This document shows, piece after piece, positions 1-10,002 of a stretch of DNA of 64,000 bases. The stretch comes from Papaver somniferum (taxonomy: Eukaryota > Streptophyta > Magnoliopsida > Ranunculales > Papaveraceae). Each line of letters opens with the position of its first letter. Positions within the stretch are counted from its first letter, which is position 1. The position numbers and the translations under genes were made by a program. Below the pieces are notes generated by a model, which did not search any database, was not told the DNA's origin, and was given only the letters and a program-made list of their open reading frames with translations. The stretch lies in the NCBI RefSeq assembly GCF_003573695.1, contig NC_039368.1:84210374-84274373 (forward strand). The letters are read 5' to 3'.

Positions 1-50
1 TATCTAGCACAAGGATTTTTAGGCGTCTTTTTAGGTTTTTTTTGAACAAT

Positions 51-439
51 TTATACTTGTTCCTCTTCCTCTTCATCTGAGTCCTCCTCTGATTCGTCAT
101 CTTCATTATATCCATCCTTATCTTCATCTTCCCTATCTTCTTCACAGTCATCATTGTCATCCCCATTTCCTCCTCCTTCTTCAGTTGGTTCCTCATCTCC
201 ACCTTGATTATGTTCTTGATTGCCCATCTCTTCCACAATCTCTTCATTAACTTGATTGATTACATTTTCAACATTATCTCTATCGACATCATCTTGGATG
301 AAAACACCCGGTAATGAACCACCTCCAAACTTAGCATTTTGGGTTCCACGCTTATCAGCACCTAAGTGTAATCTGCCTCGAGGCGTGGGAGTTCTCATAT
401 ATTTCACTAATCCTTGGTTGGACTTTTTTTCCTTTGCCA
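51..439 (-). pseudogene. PMD-type transposon gene, exon 2 (family A), truncated
   Basis: An open frame of about 129 codons starts just after an acceptor-like TTGATTAG. Its early part contains TPRGRLHLGADKRG, which parallels PPRGKNEGRNKRLGADTRG in exon 2 of the family B PMD gene (9017-9515). The second half is a run of Glu and Asp, as in the family B protein. It ends with EEEEEQV and a stop, well before any PMD core, so it is a short or truncated product. Joining it to exon 1 at the obvious splice sites gives the wrong reading frame by one base, so either the true junction differs or there is an indel. The likeness to family B is seen directly; assignment to the PMD class is by analogy. Confidence 0.5.
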
Positions 440-449
440 CTAATCAAGA

Positions 450-1192
450 AAACAAAAGATATTAGCTAACATATAGGTTCCAGAGAAAAGTTCGGTTAGT
501 AAAGTAATTTTACGAACAAACCGAACTCTACATTTATGCAATTAGTTAGGAGTTCGGTTTTTCAAGAATTTTTGCGAACCAACCGAACAGAGTCCCCAAA
601 GTTCGGTTAAATCATAACTCAATATACAGGGAAAAATAAAACAGTCCGGTTACAATGGATTTTTTTTAATATGGGTAAAGTTCGGTTACTTTGTAGTTTT
701 AAAAATTGTTTGCGAATCAACCGAACAGAGATGGACAAGTTCGGTTACACGAGAACTCAACACAGGGGGAAAAATATGGGTACAGTTCGGTAACTATATA
801 GATTTAAAAAAATTTGTGAACCAACTGACATAATGGACAAAGTTCGGTTATATCATAACTCAACATAGTGTGCAAACAAGCAGAGTTCGGTTACAAAATT
901 TCAAAAAACAAATTTTGAGTGATAAAGGTGAAGTTCGGTTGCAAAACAGTTTTAACATTTTTTGCGAAACAACCGAACTACGAGGTCGGTAAGCTATATC
1001 TAAATTTCATGAAACCGAACTGTTCTTCGTGTTCTTCATATCAGGAAGTTCGGTTACAAAACTAGGTTTTTTTTGAAACTCGTTCTAAACGAACGACACA
1101 CTGTAACTTCCATTTGAACCTTATTTTGATGATTTCTATACAATTAAACGAATCAAAATCAAATTAAAAGTAATGGGTTTACATAAAAATAC
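450..1192. repeat. Array of GTTCGGTT / AACCGAAC motifs (family A, intron 1)
   Basis: About 15 exact or one-mismatch copies of GTTCGGTT or its complement AACCGAAC occur at roughly 25-70 bp spacing, in both orientations, separated by AT-rich DNA. Recurrent side motifs include GCGAACCAACC and ATCATAACTCAA. The array fills the presumed intron between exons 1 and 2 and lies about 0.5-1.2 kb from the element end. The same array, inverted, is found in the derivative at 6085-7600. Confidence 0.9.
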
Positions 1193-1368
1193 CTGCGGAT
1201 CTTTGCCATGGAAGTTTCAGGGTTCTTCGGGCGTCTATTGTAGCCAATTATGACTTCATTTTCCGATTCCACTTCTTTATGAATCTCAAAATCACTTGGC
1301 TGATTTGCTAGATGTACTAATGGAGGACCTGTTCCTGGGAGTCGGTTGGTTTTCTTTCGAAGAACCAT
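1193..1368 (-). CDS. PMD-type transposon gene, exon 1 (family A)
   Basis: Starts with an ATG about 340 bp inside the element end and reads MVLRKKTNRLPGTG, ending in a donor-like CGCAG|GTATTT. The position and basic N-terminus (VLRKKTN) parallel exon 1 of the family B PMD gene (PPRKKPN at 8213). Upstream of it, at 1440-1480, is a run of GAA/TTC repeats that would lie in the 5' leader, as in the related elements. No known domain is visible in these 59 residues. Identity as the first exon of a transposon gene rests on analogy with family B. Confidence 0.5.
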
Positions 1369-1647
1369 TCTTATACTCGATTGATTAATCGACGATGAAA
1401 ATTTTATGAATCGTCGATTAATCGATGTAGACGATGTTCAAAAGAAGAAGAAGAAGAAGAAGAAGAGAATAAGAATTTTTTTTCTTTGTGCGGCAGTAGG
1501 GTAGTCTGATTTTGTGTTTTTGTTAATAGATTAGATTATATTTTTTTTATATTTTGGTAGTTATTAGTTTAGATATAATCTCAATTAGGGTTAGGGGAAA
1601 AATTAGTAATGTCTACACTTTAGGACATCCCTTATAAGTATAGGGTA

Positions 1648-1705
1648 GATGGCCTTATAAAACAATGGTCCCCTCAAAAAAAGGTTGGTCCCCAAAAAAT
1701 CGTTC
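1648..1705. repeat. Terminal inverted repeat, family A element (right end)
   Basis: Reading inward from 1705, the order GAAC, T run, GGGGACCAACC, T run, GGGGACCATTG matches both ends of the 6085-7600 element over about 50 bp. Confidence 0.75.
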
Positions 1706-2045
1706 TTTCATTATCTCTACTTGAGCCCATGCAACCAAGATTCTCACATCGGCCCAATAAAGACAATTAATCTCATGAAATTTCACGTTACATCTGAAGT
1801 AGAGGTATCTAATATCCTGATAGCTATCTTTTGGATATTAGATTTATCTATTAGAAGTTTTCCTTTAATACAAGAAAGGGGAATGGCATTCCATTCAAAA
1901 TCATTGGAAAAATGTTTAGTTTTATCGGCAAGAGCGTCTGCCACTTCATTTCCTGTTCTAGGAACAAAAGAAAAACCTATTAAATTCCTATAGAAAGAAA
2001 CTTAAAGGATAACTTCATCTAAAATTGCCTTGATTGTCCACACTA
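1706..2045 (-). pseudogene. LINE remnant: RNase H C-terminal part
   Basis: On the minus strand the segment 2040-1800 reads VWTIKAILDEVIL, then FSFVPRTGNEVADALADKTK, which is the end of the plant LINE RNase H domain (the V-x-R-x-x-N-x-x-A-D-x-L-A signature). It continues directly from the RNase H part at 2699-2894 if the MITE between them is removed. There is at least one stop (after DEVIL). The LINE 3' end is not clear; the family A element sits at 1705. Confidence 0.7.
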
Positions 2046-2696
2046 CAGTACAACTTCGTTAAATTAATCTGCGATAAATTAATAATTTCGCTAAAATAAT
2101 ATTTTTGGCCAGTACCGATTTGGGCCAGTGTGTTAAATCAATAACCTCGCTAAATTTATAAAATAGTAAAAAATTTAATTTTCCAATAGGGCCCTAATAA
2201 TATATAAATTAATAATCAGTGTAGTAGCACTATATTATCGGAAATGCTGCTTTCTTTAAAAAAGCATCCAAAGTTGTTTGTTTCTTTTTCACATTTATAT
2301 AATATTGTACTTCATATCTAATTTTTGTAGTCCGTTGAGAAGTTGCGTAGTGATTGAATTGTATTGTTCTTCTTATTTGTGTTAATTTTAACACCAAAGA
2401 TTATATATTTACACACATAATATGAAATATGTTATCTGATATTATGTCACACAATAATTAGAAAATAATTTGATTTGAAAATAAAATCTCTAAATACTTA
2501 TATTATAGTAAATTTGTTCTACACACTTAATTTTACAATCTTATCAAGGTAAAATGTTCTACAAACTTATTCTTGAAATCTAAATTTGGCATGCTTCGAT
2601 ATATTAATAACTTATTAATTTATCGATAAATTAATACTTCGATAAATTGATAGATTTTGGAAGTCCCAAGACTATTAATTTATCGAAGTTTTACTG
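2046..2696. mobile_element. pogo/Lemi-like Tc1-mariner MITE
   Basis: A 651-bp AT-rich element. The left end reads CAGTACAACTTCG then TAAATTAAT; the right end, on the other strand, reads CAGTAAAACTTCG then TAAATTAAT. It is flanked on both sides by TA (2044-2045 and 2697-2698), the target duplication of Tc1/mariner elements. The CAGTA-AACYTCG-TAAATTAATA ends are typical of plant pogo (Lemi) MITEs. No transposase is encoded. It interrupts the LINE RNase H reading frame exactly. Confidence 0.8.
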
Positions 2697-2698
2697 TA

Positions 2699-3192
2699 TG
2701 TATGATGTCTGCCTGTTAATATACTTGATTAATACTTCACAATCTCCTTTAATATTAAAGTCAGTTAGCTGCTTTTCCTCTGCCCATGATGTTGGCTGTA
2801 AGAGACCTAGAGCTTCTACCTCTTGTGGATCTGAAATTTGCGTTGGTCCTGTTATTCCCCCTTCAAAGGTACCTGAATTCCTTCTCAAAATCACAACATA
2901 ACCTAAAGGATTATTCTTTGCTACCCATGCAACATCTACATTTATCTTTTTGTTATTTTTATCGGTGGAGTCTAGGATACAATCCTTACTTGTTTCTTTA
3001 TAATTTTCTTTTTATCTCTGTTTTTATCCCTTCTAGTCCACAAAGTTGTGTGTTTCTGGATTTCTTTTCCTAAGCTTTGAGGGGTTTGAGTAATTCCTGG
3101 TAAGGCCTTACTGCACCTAGTTTTCCATATGAACCACATTTTTGTGGCTACAAGTTCTAGGGATATTATTGAGTTTAGGTTTTGGAACCACT
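2699..3192 (-). pseudogene. LINE remnant: linker and RNase H N-terminal part
   Basis: The minus strand reads, from 3211 down, a tract with KMWFIWKTRCSKALPGI (the region between the zinc-binding domain and RNase H in plant LINEs), then VEALGLLQPTSWAEEKQL and FNIKGDCEVLIKYINRQTSYI, the central RNase H motif with its acidic residue. Frames are broken. It is the middle of one LINE copy: the zinc-binding part lies beyond the solo LTR at 5437-6076 and the end of RNase H lies beyond the MITE at 2045-1800. Confidence 0.75.
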
Positions 3193-5431
3193 TGATAAGT
3201 GCAGATTTCACATATATTTGGTGTTAATTCCATGCTAGTATTTTTTGATTTTCTTTCAAATTATTGTATATTAGGCTTGTTTTCTCTTATTTGTGTTTTG
3301 TTAGGCGAATCATCCAAAAGAAGTGAATTGGCACTTAATTGTGCAATAAAAGAAGCTATCTACAAGTGGAGAAGGGCCAAAGACCCAGTGGAACTTGTTC
3401 AAATGGAGGATTTCTAGTCATCATTTTGTAGACAACGAGAATATGAAGACAACGACGAAAGAACGGAGTCATTATGAGTTCGTATGAAGAAGTTATGAGT
3501 GAAACGAGAAGTCGAGTTGTCGGTTCTCCAAAACTGACAATTAAATGGGAAGTACTAAAGGAGGATGCTGGAACTACTAGGGGCATACACTATCTCTAAG
3601 GGAACCCACTGTATTACTAAGGGGGTGTCCATTCTGTTAGGGGGTAGCCGCATTTTGAATACTGATAAAGGCGCCAGATACTTTGATCGGGGCACCGATC
3701 ATCTTCTGCTTTAATTCAGACGATGATGAACAACGCCTGTTCTTGATGCTGATGATCATGGGTTTTTTGATGTTTTGATTTAAGATTATTTCGACCTCTA
3801 GAAGGACCAGTAGATTGTAAATGGTGTTAGAAGAGATGGGTCGTGCTTGAAATGGAGTTTAACAACTCGGTGCTAGCATTTGAACGATGATGCTGTTGTG
3901 TTCGATTGATGAAGCTGTTGGAAGTAAATATAAGAAGGGCTCGAGCAAGTTCAGGGAGCTGTTATCAGAGATAATGGGGTTATGATGGTGATTGGTGACT
4001 GCAGTTGAAGCTCGAGAAGAAGTTAAGGAGTCCACAGCGAGAATGAAGCTAGTTGATGTTGCCATTGATTCTCGGTGATGAAGAAGAGGTACCGAGCTTG
4101 AGTGGTTGGCTTGAGTCTGTAGGATTTGATGTTGTGGACGTTGGATGTTCTCGACAGAGATACATGGACAATGAGTTTACTTACATCGATCGGCAGTGGA
4201 GATAAAAGATGGAGCTCGAGTATGTGGTCATCAGTGATAGCAGGGACACAGAACCGAAGTGAAGAAGGAGAGTCCGTGCAGCGCTGAGAAGAAAAGAGAC
4301 TGTCTCGTTTGGGGGATTTGGCCGAGAAACCAACTGAGTTATTTACGGGAGTTAAGATAAAGAGGGAACTCGAGTTTGATAAGGAAAGAACTTGGATATG
4401 GGACCGAGTTTGAGAGAAGTCAGGAGGTGGTGATGAAGTTTGGTTGTTGTGAAAGACTAGTTGAGGATAGATACAGAGAAGATTTCCGAGCAGTGGAAAG
4501 ATTGGACGCGGAATAGAAAAGTTGGAGTTTGGTGAAACGAGAAGCATCGAAGCTGTATGTACTAATAGAGGTTCTTAATCCATTTTTAGGATTTACCCTT
4601 TAGGGGGAAACCAAGCTATTTTCTTATTCTTTCTTCTTATATTTTTGTGGGTTTTAGTAAAATCTATGTGTAACTAATTTATATCGGTTAAGGATGAATT
4701 CAATGTTCTAGCGTGAAGCTTTATTATTATATAAGTCTATTTGAAGTTTTAATCATCATCGTTTGTGTTCATTATATCTAGGGTTCATGATTGATTCTTA
4801 AATTGGTTTGGAGTGCACACTGGATTAGTCTATTAATCATTCTATTGCTAGTAGCGAGTTGATCGATCCGTAATTGTCGTGCATCTCCTACACAAGTGGA
4901 AAACATGAGACCTTACAGAGGGATTCTGTAAAGCAATTGTGTGTGGAAACAACACCAGTAAGTGAATCTAGCGTACTGAGTTTAACTGCTGGAATCAAAC
5001 CTAAATTCACAAACCTTAAAGCATTCGGTTGAGTTACACCTTGTAAGCGTACCTCAAGGCGGCTCAGTTGGATAGAATCTGGTGACTAAGCGTACCTGTT
5101 ATCGGTGATACAAGGAGGTTTGGGGATAACAAAGCGTACCTGTTATTCTACGGTTGGTGATGAATGGTTCTAACGGAAGATAGATAAGTATTCTAATCCA
5201 GTAATCGCTTGGTAACGGCGAAGGATTCCTTAATCATCTCTTTTATTTATTGTTTTCTTTATATTTATCTTACAACCAAAACCCCCTTTTGCTATTTACT
5301 TTATCTTGATATTTCAAATAACCTATCGATTACACAGCTCTCTGTGGGAACGATCTCTTACTATCGCTATATTATTTATTTAATTAGTGGGAAATATCTC
5401 GATTAATTTGTTGTGGTTACGACACGCATCA
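3193..5431. mobile_element. Solo LTR, Athila-like Ty3/gypsy (2.24 kb)
   Basis: Begins TGATAAGTG and ends GACACGCATCA. It is bounded by the 5-bp duplication CCACT (3188-3192 and 5432-5436), which is diagnostic of an LTR element. The end resembles the end of the 51126-55877 LTR (both have CTCTGTGG followed by AACGA/ACGAAC, then GTTACGACACGCATCA or GACGCATACGACAGCGATCA). Between about 3420 and 4560 it is a purine-rich, low-complexity stretch, as in that LTR. No internal region remains, so it arose by recombination between the two LTRs. It splits the LINE remnant. The apparent frames inside (such as 4547-4023 minus) are not genes. Confidence 0.85.
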
Positions 5432-5436
5432 CCACT

Positions 5437-6076
5437 ATTTACAAATATCAACTATTTTTGTTGAGCTATCAAAATTACCGACAACTGGTTTAGGTTCCAG
5501 TTCCCACACTTCCTAGGCAAAAGGTCAATGGAGAAAAAGATGTTCTAATGTTTCCTCTTGTTCATTAGAATGGGTACAAATTGGATTAATGTCCTTTATT
5601 ATTCCTTTTAGTTTGGTGTTTGTAGATAGTACATTATGAAGGCATTTCCATAAGAATAGTTTGATTTTAGGAGAGACATCTAATTTCCAAAGAGATTTTC
5701 AGAAGGCATCATCTATTCTAGACCTAGGTTAGAAGTATTTATATTATGTTAATTTAGAAGACTTGACTGAAAAAGTACGATTTAGTAGGTTTCCATCTTA
5801 GGTTGTCTTGTTTGAGATGATAATCCTTATCCAAAAAGAGATGTATTTTACAAATTTTATTACCAATTGAGTTTGGGAAGTCAGCAAAAATAAGAGCTTT
5901 GTTCCATTTCTTAGTTGATGTGTATATTAGGTATGTGACAATGGATAGTTTAGAGTTTGCAATTGACTTATAGCACATTAAGTTCTCAGTTAGGCCCTGT
6001 ATCTAATATCTCAAGGAATAGAGAAAACTAAAAGGGTTGGCGGACAAAAGTATCTGAATGCATAGAAAATTTGTCA
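5437..6076 (-). pseudogene. LINE remnant: zinc-binding reverse transcriptase domain (zf-RVT)
   Basis: From 5978 down the minus strand reads LIYTSTKKWNKALIFADFP, then DNLRWKPTKSYFFSQVF, then SLWKLDVSPKIKLFLWKCLH, INPICTHSNEQEETLEHLFLH. This is the zf-RVT domain after the reverse transcriptase of plant LINEs, with the W-K-L-x-x-P-K-I-K-x-F-L-W-K core and the C-x-H-E-x-H zinc residues. Stops and a frameshift are present. Upstream the copy is cut by the family A element at 6085; I do not recognise the reverse transcriptase on the far side. Confidence 0.8.
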
Positions 6077-6084
6077 TTTTTTAA

Positions 6085-7600
6085 GAACCATTTTTTAGGG
6101 ACTATGGATTTTTTGGGGGACCATGGTCTAAAGTTAGGTAAATACTCATTTACCCTTTAACTTAATTTAAATTAAAACTAACTTAATAACTATATAAATC
6201 TAATCATATACATCTAATCTAAATGAATTTATTAACCAAAATCAAAAACAAAAACAAAAACAGGATTGGAATCGAAATTTTTTAGTTTTGAAAAAAAATT
6301 ATTATCTTCTTCTTCTCTCTTTCCTTGACGTTCCTCGTTCGATTGAAAAACCCATCAACATTTTTAATTCGTTTTTTGATTGGGAAAATTGAGTAGAAAT
6401 CATCAAAATATGGTTTAAATGGAAGTTAAAGTGGCATGTTCGGTTAGCAATAGTTTTAAAAAACTAGTTTTGTAACCGAACATTCTGAAACCAAGAACAC
6501 GAAGAACACTTCGGTTATCACGAATTTAATTTTTCTTAACCGAACTCCGAGTTCGTTTGGTTCGCAAAAAAATAGTTTTAACCGAACTCTTCATTGAAAA
6601 CCAATATATTGTGTTCGGTTGGTCCCCAAAAAATTCTAAAACTAGTTAGTAACCGAACTCTACCCCATAATACAAAAAAAAAATGTAACCGAACTGTGTT
6701 ATTTTTCCCACTATGTTGAGTTATGATTTAACCGAACTTTGCCTACTCTGTTCGGTTGGTTCGCAAAAATTTCTAAAACTATCTAGTAACCGAACTCTAC
6801 CCATATTACAAAAAGAATTTTTTTTCTAATGTAACCGAACTGTGCTATTTTGCCTACTATGTTGAGTTTCAATTTGACCGAACTTGTCCCACTATGTTCG
6901 GTTTGTTCGCAAAAAATCTTGACAAACCGAACTCTTCACTAATTGCATACATGTGGAGTTCGGTTAGATATGTTGTTCGGTTCAAGTTTGCGAACCAAAC
7001 GAACATTACTCTGTAAATCTTATAAACAAAGTTCGGTAACATGTCTGTTTACCGAACGACTAAAAACCTCCATTAAAGAGCGAGTTCAGTAACCTGCGTG
7101 TTTGGAAAAAGTAACCGAACTACACCTTCAGATGAGTTCGGTAACCTGTTCTTCACATAAGGTAACCGAACAAGCCCAAATCTATTCTAAAAAATTACAG
7201 TTTTTTGAAAATTTGGAGCAATTCAACCAACATTATCTAAGTTTGAAGCATACCTGTGTACCCAAATACCGTTCCTCCGGTTGTGGTTGGTAAAATCCAT
7301 CGCTTTTCATGTTTTCCTTCTTCATCTTCTCTAACTTTACTCTCTCAATAATTTTACTTCTTTTAAAAAAAAACCCATCTGATTTTTTAATCTCACTAAT
7401 TATCTTTAGCTTAATCATCTCACTAATCATTACACTAAATATTATTAACACTAACTAATCATTACCCAAAATTAATCAGGAGAGTCATTTTGGTATTAAT
7501 ATAAATTTCTAGATAAAGGGTGACCTAGATTTACTTCTAATGTCTTACCTAAAATAAAACCATGGTTCCCAAAAAAAACCATGGTCCCAAAAAACGGTTC
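6085..7600. mobile_element. Non-autonomous Mutator-like element, family A derivative (1.5 kb)
   Basis: Both ends begin GAACC and share about 55 bp: T run, (G)GGACCATGG, T run, GGGACCATGGT. A perfect 8-bp duplication TTTTTTAA flanks it (6077-6084; 7601-7608). The interior matches, in inverse orientation, intron 1 of the element at 1-1705: ATCATCAAAATA-GG, AATGGAAGTTA-AGTG, and the GTTCGGTT array. Exon 1 is missing, so this is an internal-deletion derivative that keeps the ends and the array. A CT-rich stretch (6300-6320) corresponds to the 5' leader. It inserted into the LINE remnant. Confidence 0.8.
6434..7185. repeat. Array of GTTCGGTT / AACCGAAC motifs in the family A derivative
   Basis: About 20 copies of AACCGAAC, GTTCGGTT or one-base variants, in both orientations, from about 350 bp inside the left end to about 415 bp from the right end. 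The density exceeds that of the parental intron array, so the array has been kept or expanded while coding sequence was lost. Confidence 0.9.
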
Positions 7601-7608
7601 TTTTTTAA

Positions 7609-7876
7609 ACTAAAAAATTCAGCTCAAAATTAAGTTATACCAAGAAAACTCCAACCTCCAACATTTAATAAGCCTAAATTCTAATTGCCATTTTTTTTTC
7701 TTTATCTATTCTAACTAGCAAAGAAGAAATTCAATTAAAAAGAGATAACAAAAGTGACAGTACTATGTCAAAAACTAGTCGATGAGTAAAGAGTCTCAAT
7801 TACAGAGGCAAAGAGATCCCTTCAAAAAGATTTTCAACTATAGACCAACTGTAAATAATGCATTTAATTACAACAA
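7609..7876. other. AT-rich spacer, nothing recognised
   Basis: Sequence between two Mutator-like elements. No frame, motif or repeat that I can name; it may be more of the disrupted LINE, but no domain is visible. Confidence 0.5.
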
Positions 7877-7884
7877 TTATAATT

Positions 7885-7930
7885 GAACGCGTGATTGCGG
7901 GATAAAAAAAAACAATCGGGAGGTATGCAT
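7885..7930 (+). repeat. Left terminal inverted repeat, family B element
   Basis: GAACGCGTGATTGCGGG followed by an A run and CGGGAGGTAT pairs imperfectly with 31808-31853. The adjoining TTATAATT is the target duplication. Confidence 0.75.
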
Positions 7931-8212
7931 TACTTTCCCCAATCAGTAGTGTCTGTTAAAGGGTGATTTTTGGTATGAAAATACTAAAATACCTTTTGAT
8001 TAATTAAAAAACATTATGAAAAGACTATAATACCTTTTCCCCTAAAACTTAAAATCTAAAAACCAAATTCATTTATCCCCCATTCTCCACAAATCAGTAC
8101 CAGCAGTGCTCTAGGGTTTAGGTTTTTGAATTTTTTTTTTCTTCATCGTTCTTCATCCGTTCTTCGTCGATTCAAAAATTTCTTCGTCGATTAACCTAAC
8201 CGAATCATAACA

Positions 8213-9650
8213 ATGCCTCCACGAAAGAAACCAAATGTCCAATCGAACTCAAAATCGATTGGTGAACAGAAATTAAAACAAAGACTTGCTAAGATTGCTC
8301 AAGAGCAAGAAGAAGAAGAAGCAGCGAACTCGGACAATAAACCTCTCGCAAACATGGCTTCTGTGAGAAGGTAAGTGATTTTAAACTACTTTATGAGTGT
8401 TTAAATCGATTTATAACAATGGGTTTAGGTTAGAATCGCGAACCCTAACTCAAACAGTTGAGTTACCGAGAGTACCGGCACTGAAATATGTATGAATACA
8501 ATGCCGGTGTTGGGTTATGGCATTCAATCTAGAATGAATACAGTGACGGTATTGAGTTACGGCTTTGATGTTAGTATGAACGCAATGCCGTTTTCAAACC
8601 CAGAGTCTCCTGAAACTGAGTGTTATGTACCGACATAGAAATTGGGTTGACTACTATGCCGGTTTTAGGTTACAACATTCCTTAACAATAATTCGAGTAC
8701 ATGAACACCTATGAATTTGTCACTAGTACCGGCATAGGTTTTAGGTTGCATTGTATGCCGGTACCCAGTTAAGGCATGAAATTGATTTATTTCGGGAGTG
8801 CCGGTAGTGATCTTTTGGTATCCAGGATAATTACATATGACTACCGGCATTGTGGATAGTTAACGTTCACTGCCGGAACAGTGTACCGGTAAGAGTTATT
8901 TGATAAGTTTCTATGTCGGGAGCTATGTACCGGCGTGGTTTATTTAAGTGAGTCTATGACGGTACTAAAACTGAAAATGAGTTGTCATATATTCATTTCG
9001 TGTGCTTATGATATAGGTCAAAAGCCAAAGAAGCTAACAAAAGAAAAACTAACGATGTTGTCACTAAGAGAAGAAGGAAGGACGGTCTTGATACTCCTCA
9101 GTCTTTGCCTCCTCGAGGGAAAAATGAAGGTCGCAACAAGCGTTTGGGGGCTGATACAAGAGGGATAATTTGGCAGAGTGGTGGTGACCGTAGTCGACTT
9201 GTAATCCGTAAACCTACTGGAACTGTTGAGGACGATGAGCACGATGAAGAGGAAAGTGAGGAGGAAGATGATGAGGTTCATCCAAGTCAATTAGCAAGCC
9301 AAAGCGAAGTTGGTGGACCAAGTCAACAACCAACACAAGGAAAGGGCAAGAAGCGCAAGGGCATAGTCAAAGTAAAAGTTAAAGGTTCTCACCTTCCTCA
9401 CATTGATGACATGATACCTGACCTTGAACGTGGTAGAATTTGGGGTGAAGCTCCGGAACCGAAAATGCTATTTGGATACAAGGAATCGCGGGCTCGTACT
9501 ATCTATCAAACCTATGTAAGCATTTTTTATCTTGTGCATAGGTATTGTTGTGTATTTATGTGAAATCTCTTAATTGTATTGTCTCCTAATTGTAGGATCA
9601 TAAGAAGGCTATGCATGTTTGCCGAAACCAAGCCGCGGATGGTTGGAATT
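8213..9650 (+). pseudogene. Plant mobile domain (PMD) transposon gene, 5' part (exons 1-3a)
   Basis: Exon 1 (8213-8370) encodes PPRKKPN followed by a charged stretch (QEQEEEEAAN) and ends AGAAG|GTAAGT. Intron 1 holds the ATGCCGG array. Exon 2 (9017-9515) stays in frame and reads SKAKEANKRKTND, PPRGKNEGRNKRLGADTRG, an acidic block (DDEHDEEESEEEDD), KGKGKKRKG (likely a nuclear signal), then EAPEPKMLFGYKESRARTIYQTY. Exon 3 starts at 9596 with DHKKAMHVCRNQAADGW and is cut at about 9650. The 3' part resumes at 25839. PMD proteins (PF10536; host members MAIN and MAIL1) also occur inside plant transposons, and position in the element marks this as one of those. Its function in transposition is unknown. 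The PMD core is mostly lost at the break. Confidence 0.65.
8455..8965. repeat. Array of TACCGGCAT / ATGCCGGTA motifs, left (PMD intron 1)
   Basis: About ten clear TACCGGCA or TGCCGGTA copies, plus several one-base variants (TACCGACAT, GACGGTA, ATGCCGTTT), in both orientations and often as convergent pairs 25-40 bp apart. The array spans 570-1080 bp from the left end of the element and fills most of intron 1. Confidence 0.9.
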
Positions 9651-9654
9651 TGCT

Positions 9655-10002
9655 CAGTTTCTTCTAGCCATACAACCTGAACTGCAGCTGCAAATGTCTC
9701 AGCCTCATTGCTCAATATCAATACCAATTTCAGCTTTACCTCAAACACACTGCAAATGACAGTAGTGCCAGAAGCAACCCCAAGATACAAAACTCTATCT
9801 CCAGGTACCAGAAATTGCAAATCAAACACCATTAGTGTTAAAACAATGAAAAAATTAAAAAAAAAATTAAAAAATTAAAAACACAAAGTGAAACCTCAAA
9901 CATCATACATAAACAATACTTACAATCCAAATATTGTCAACACCACCAAGTATAGCAGCAACAAGCTTTGATCTAAAAGGATTCCATACTATATACTCAA
10001 CC
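9655..10002 (-). pseudogene. Captured fibrillarin gene fragment (two exons and an intron)
   Basis: On the minus strand 10002-9924 reads [26 protein letters not shown] and ends at a GTAAGT donor. After about 115 bp of AT-rich sequence, 9806-9758 reads PGDRVLYLGVASGTTV. These are consecutive pieces of fibrillarin, the nucleolar box C/D snoRNP 2'-O-methyltransferase: the [16 protein letters not shown] segment and the GxxVLYLGxASGTT S-adenosylmethionine-binding motif. The intron is retained, so this is a DNA-level copy, not a retrocopy. What follows (9755-9655) does not match fibrillarin. The fragment lies between PMD exon 3 and the copia LTR and cannot make a working enzyme. Confidence 0.75.

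Larger units (their letters stand above)
1..1705 (-). mobile_element. Mutator-like element, family A, right-hand part (left end outside window)
   Basis: The right end at 1705 matches both ends of the complete relative at 6085-7600. In outward-to-inward direction it begins GAAC, followed by a T run, GGGGACC, another T run and GGGGACCATTG. The gene inside runs away from this end on the minus strand: exon 1 at 1368-1193, an intron filled with a GTTCGGTT array, and exon 2 at 439-51. The start codon lies about 340 bp from the end, the same distance as in the larger family B element. The expected 8-bp duplication would be TTTCATTA (1706-1713), but its partner is outside the window. Family assignment rests on architecture and on likeness to the family B element, which encodes a recognisable transposase. 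Confidence 0.7.

Noticed and set aside
4023..4547. 174-codon minus frame
   Set aside because: It lies in the purine-rich low-complexity part of a solo LTR; composition is biased (Ser, Pro, Leu) and no domain is visible.
8455..8965. CRISPR-like spaced repeats
   Set aside because: Motifs are only 8-10 bp, alternate in orientation, vary in spacing and lie in a plant intron.
9018..9290. 90-codon minus frame with hydrophobic start
   Set aside because: Antisense of PMD exon 2, which has matched splice sites and a consistent frame.
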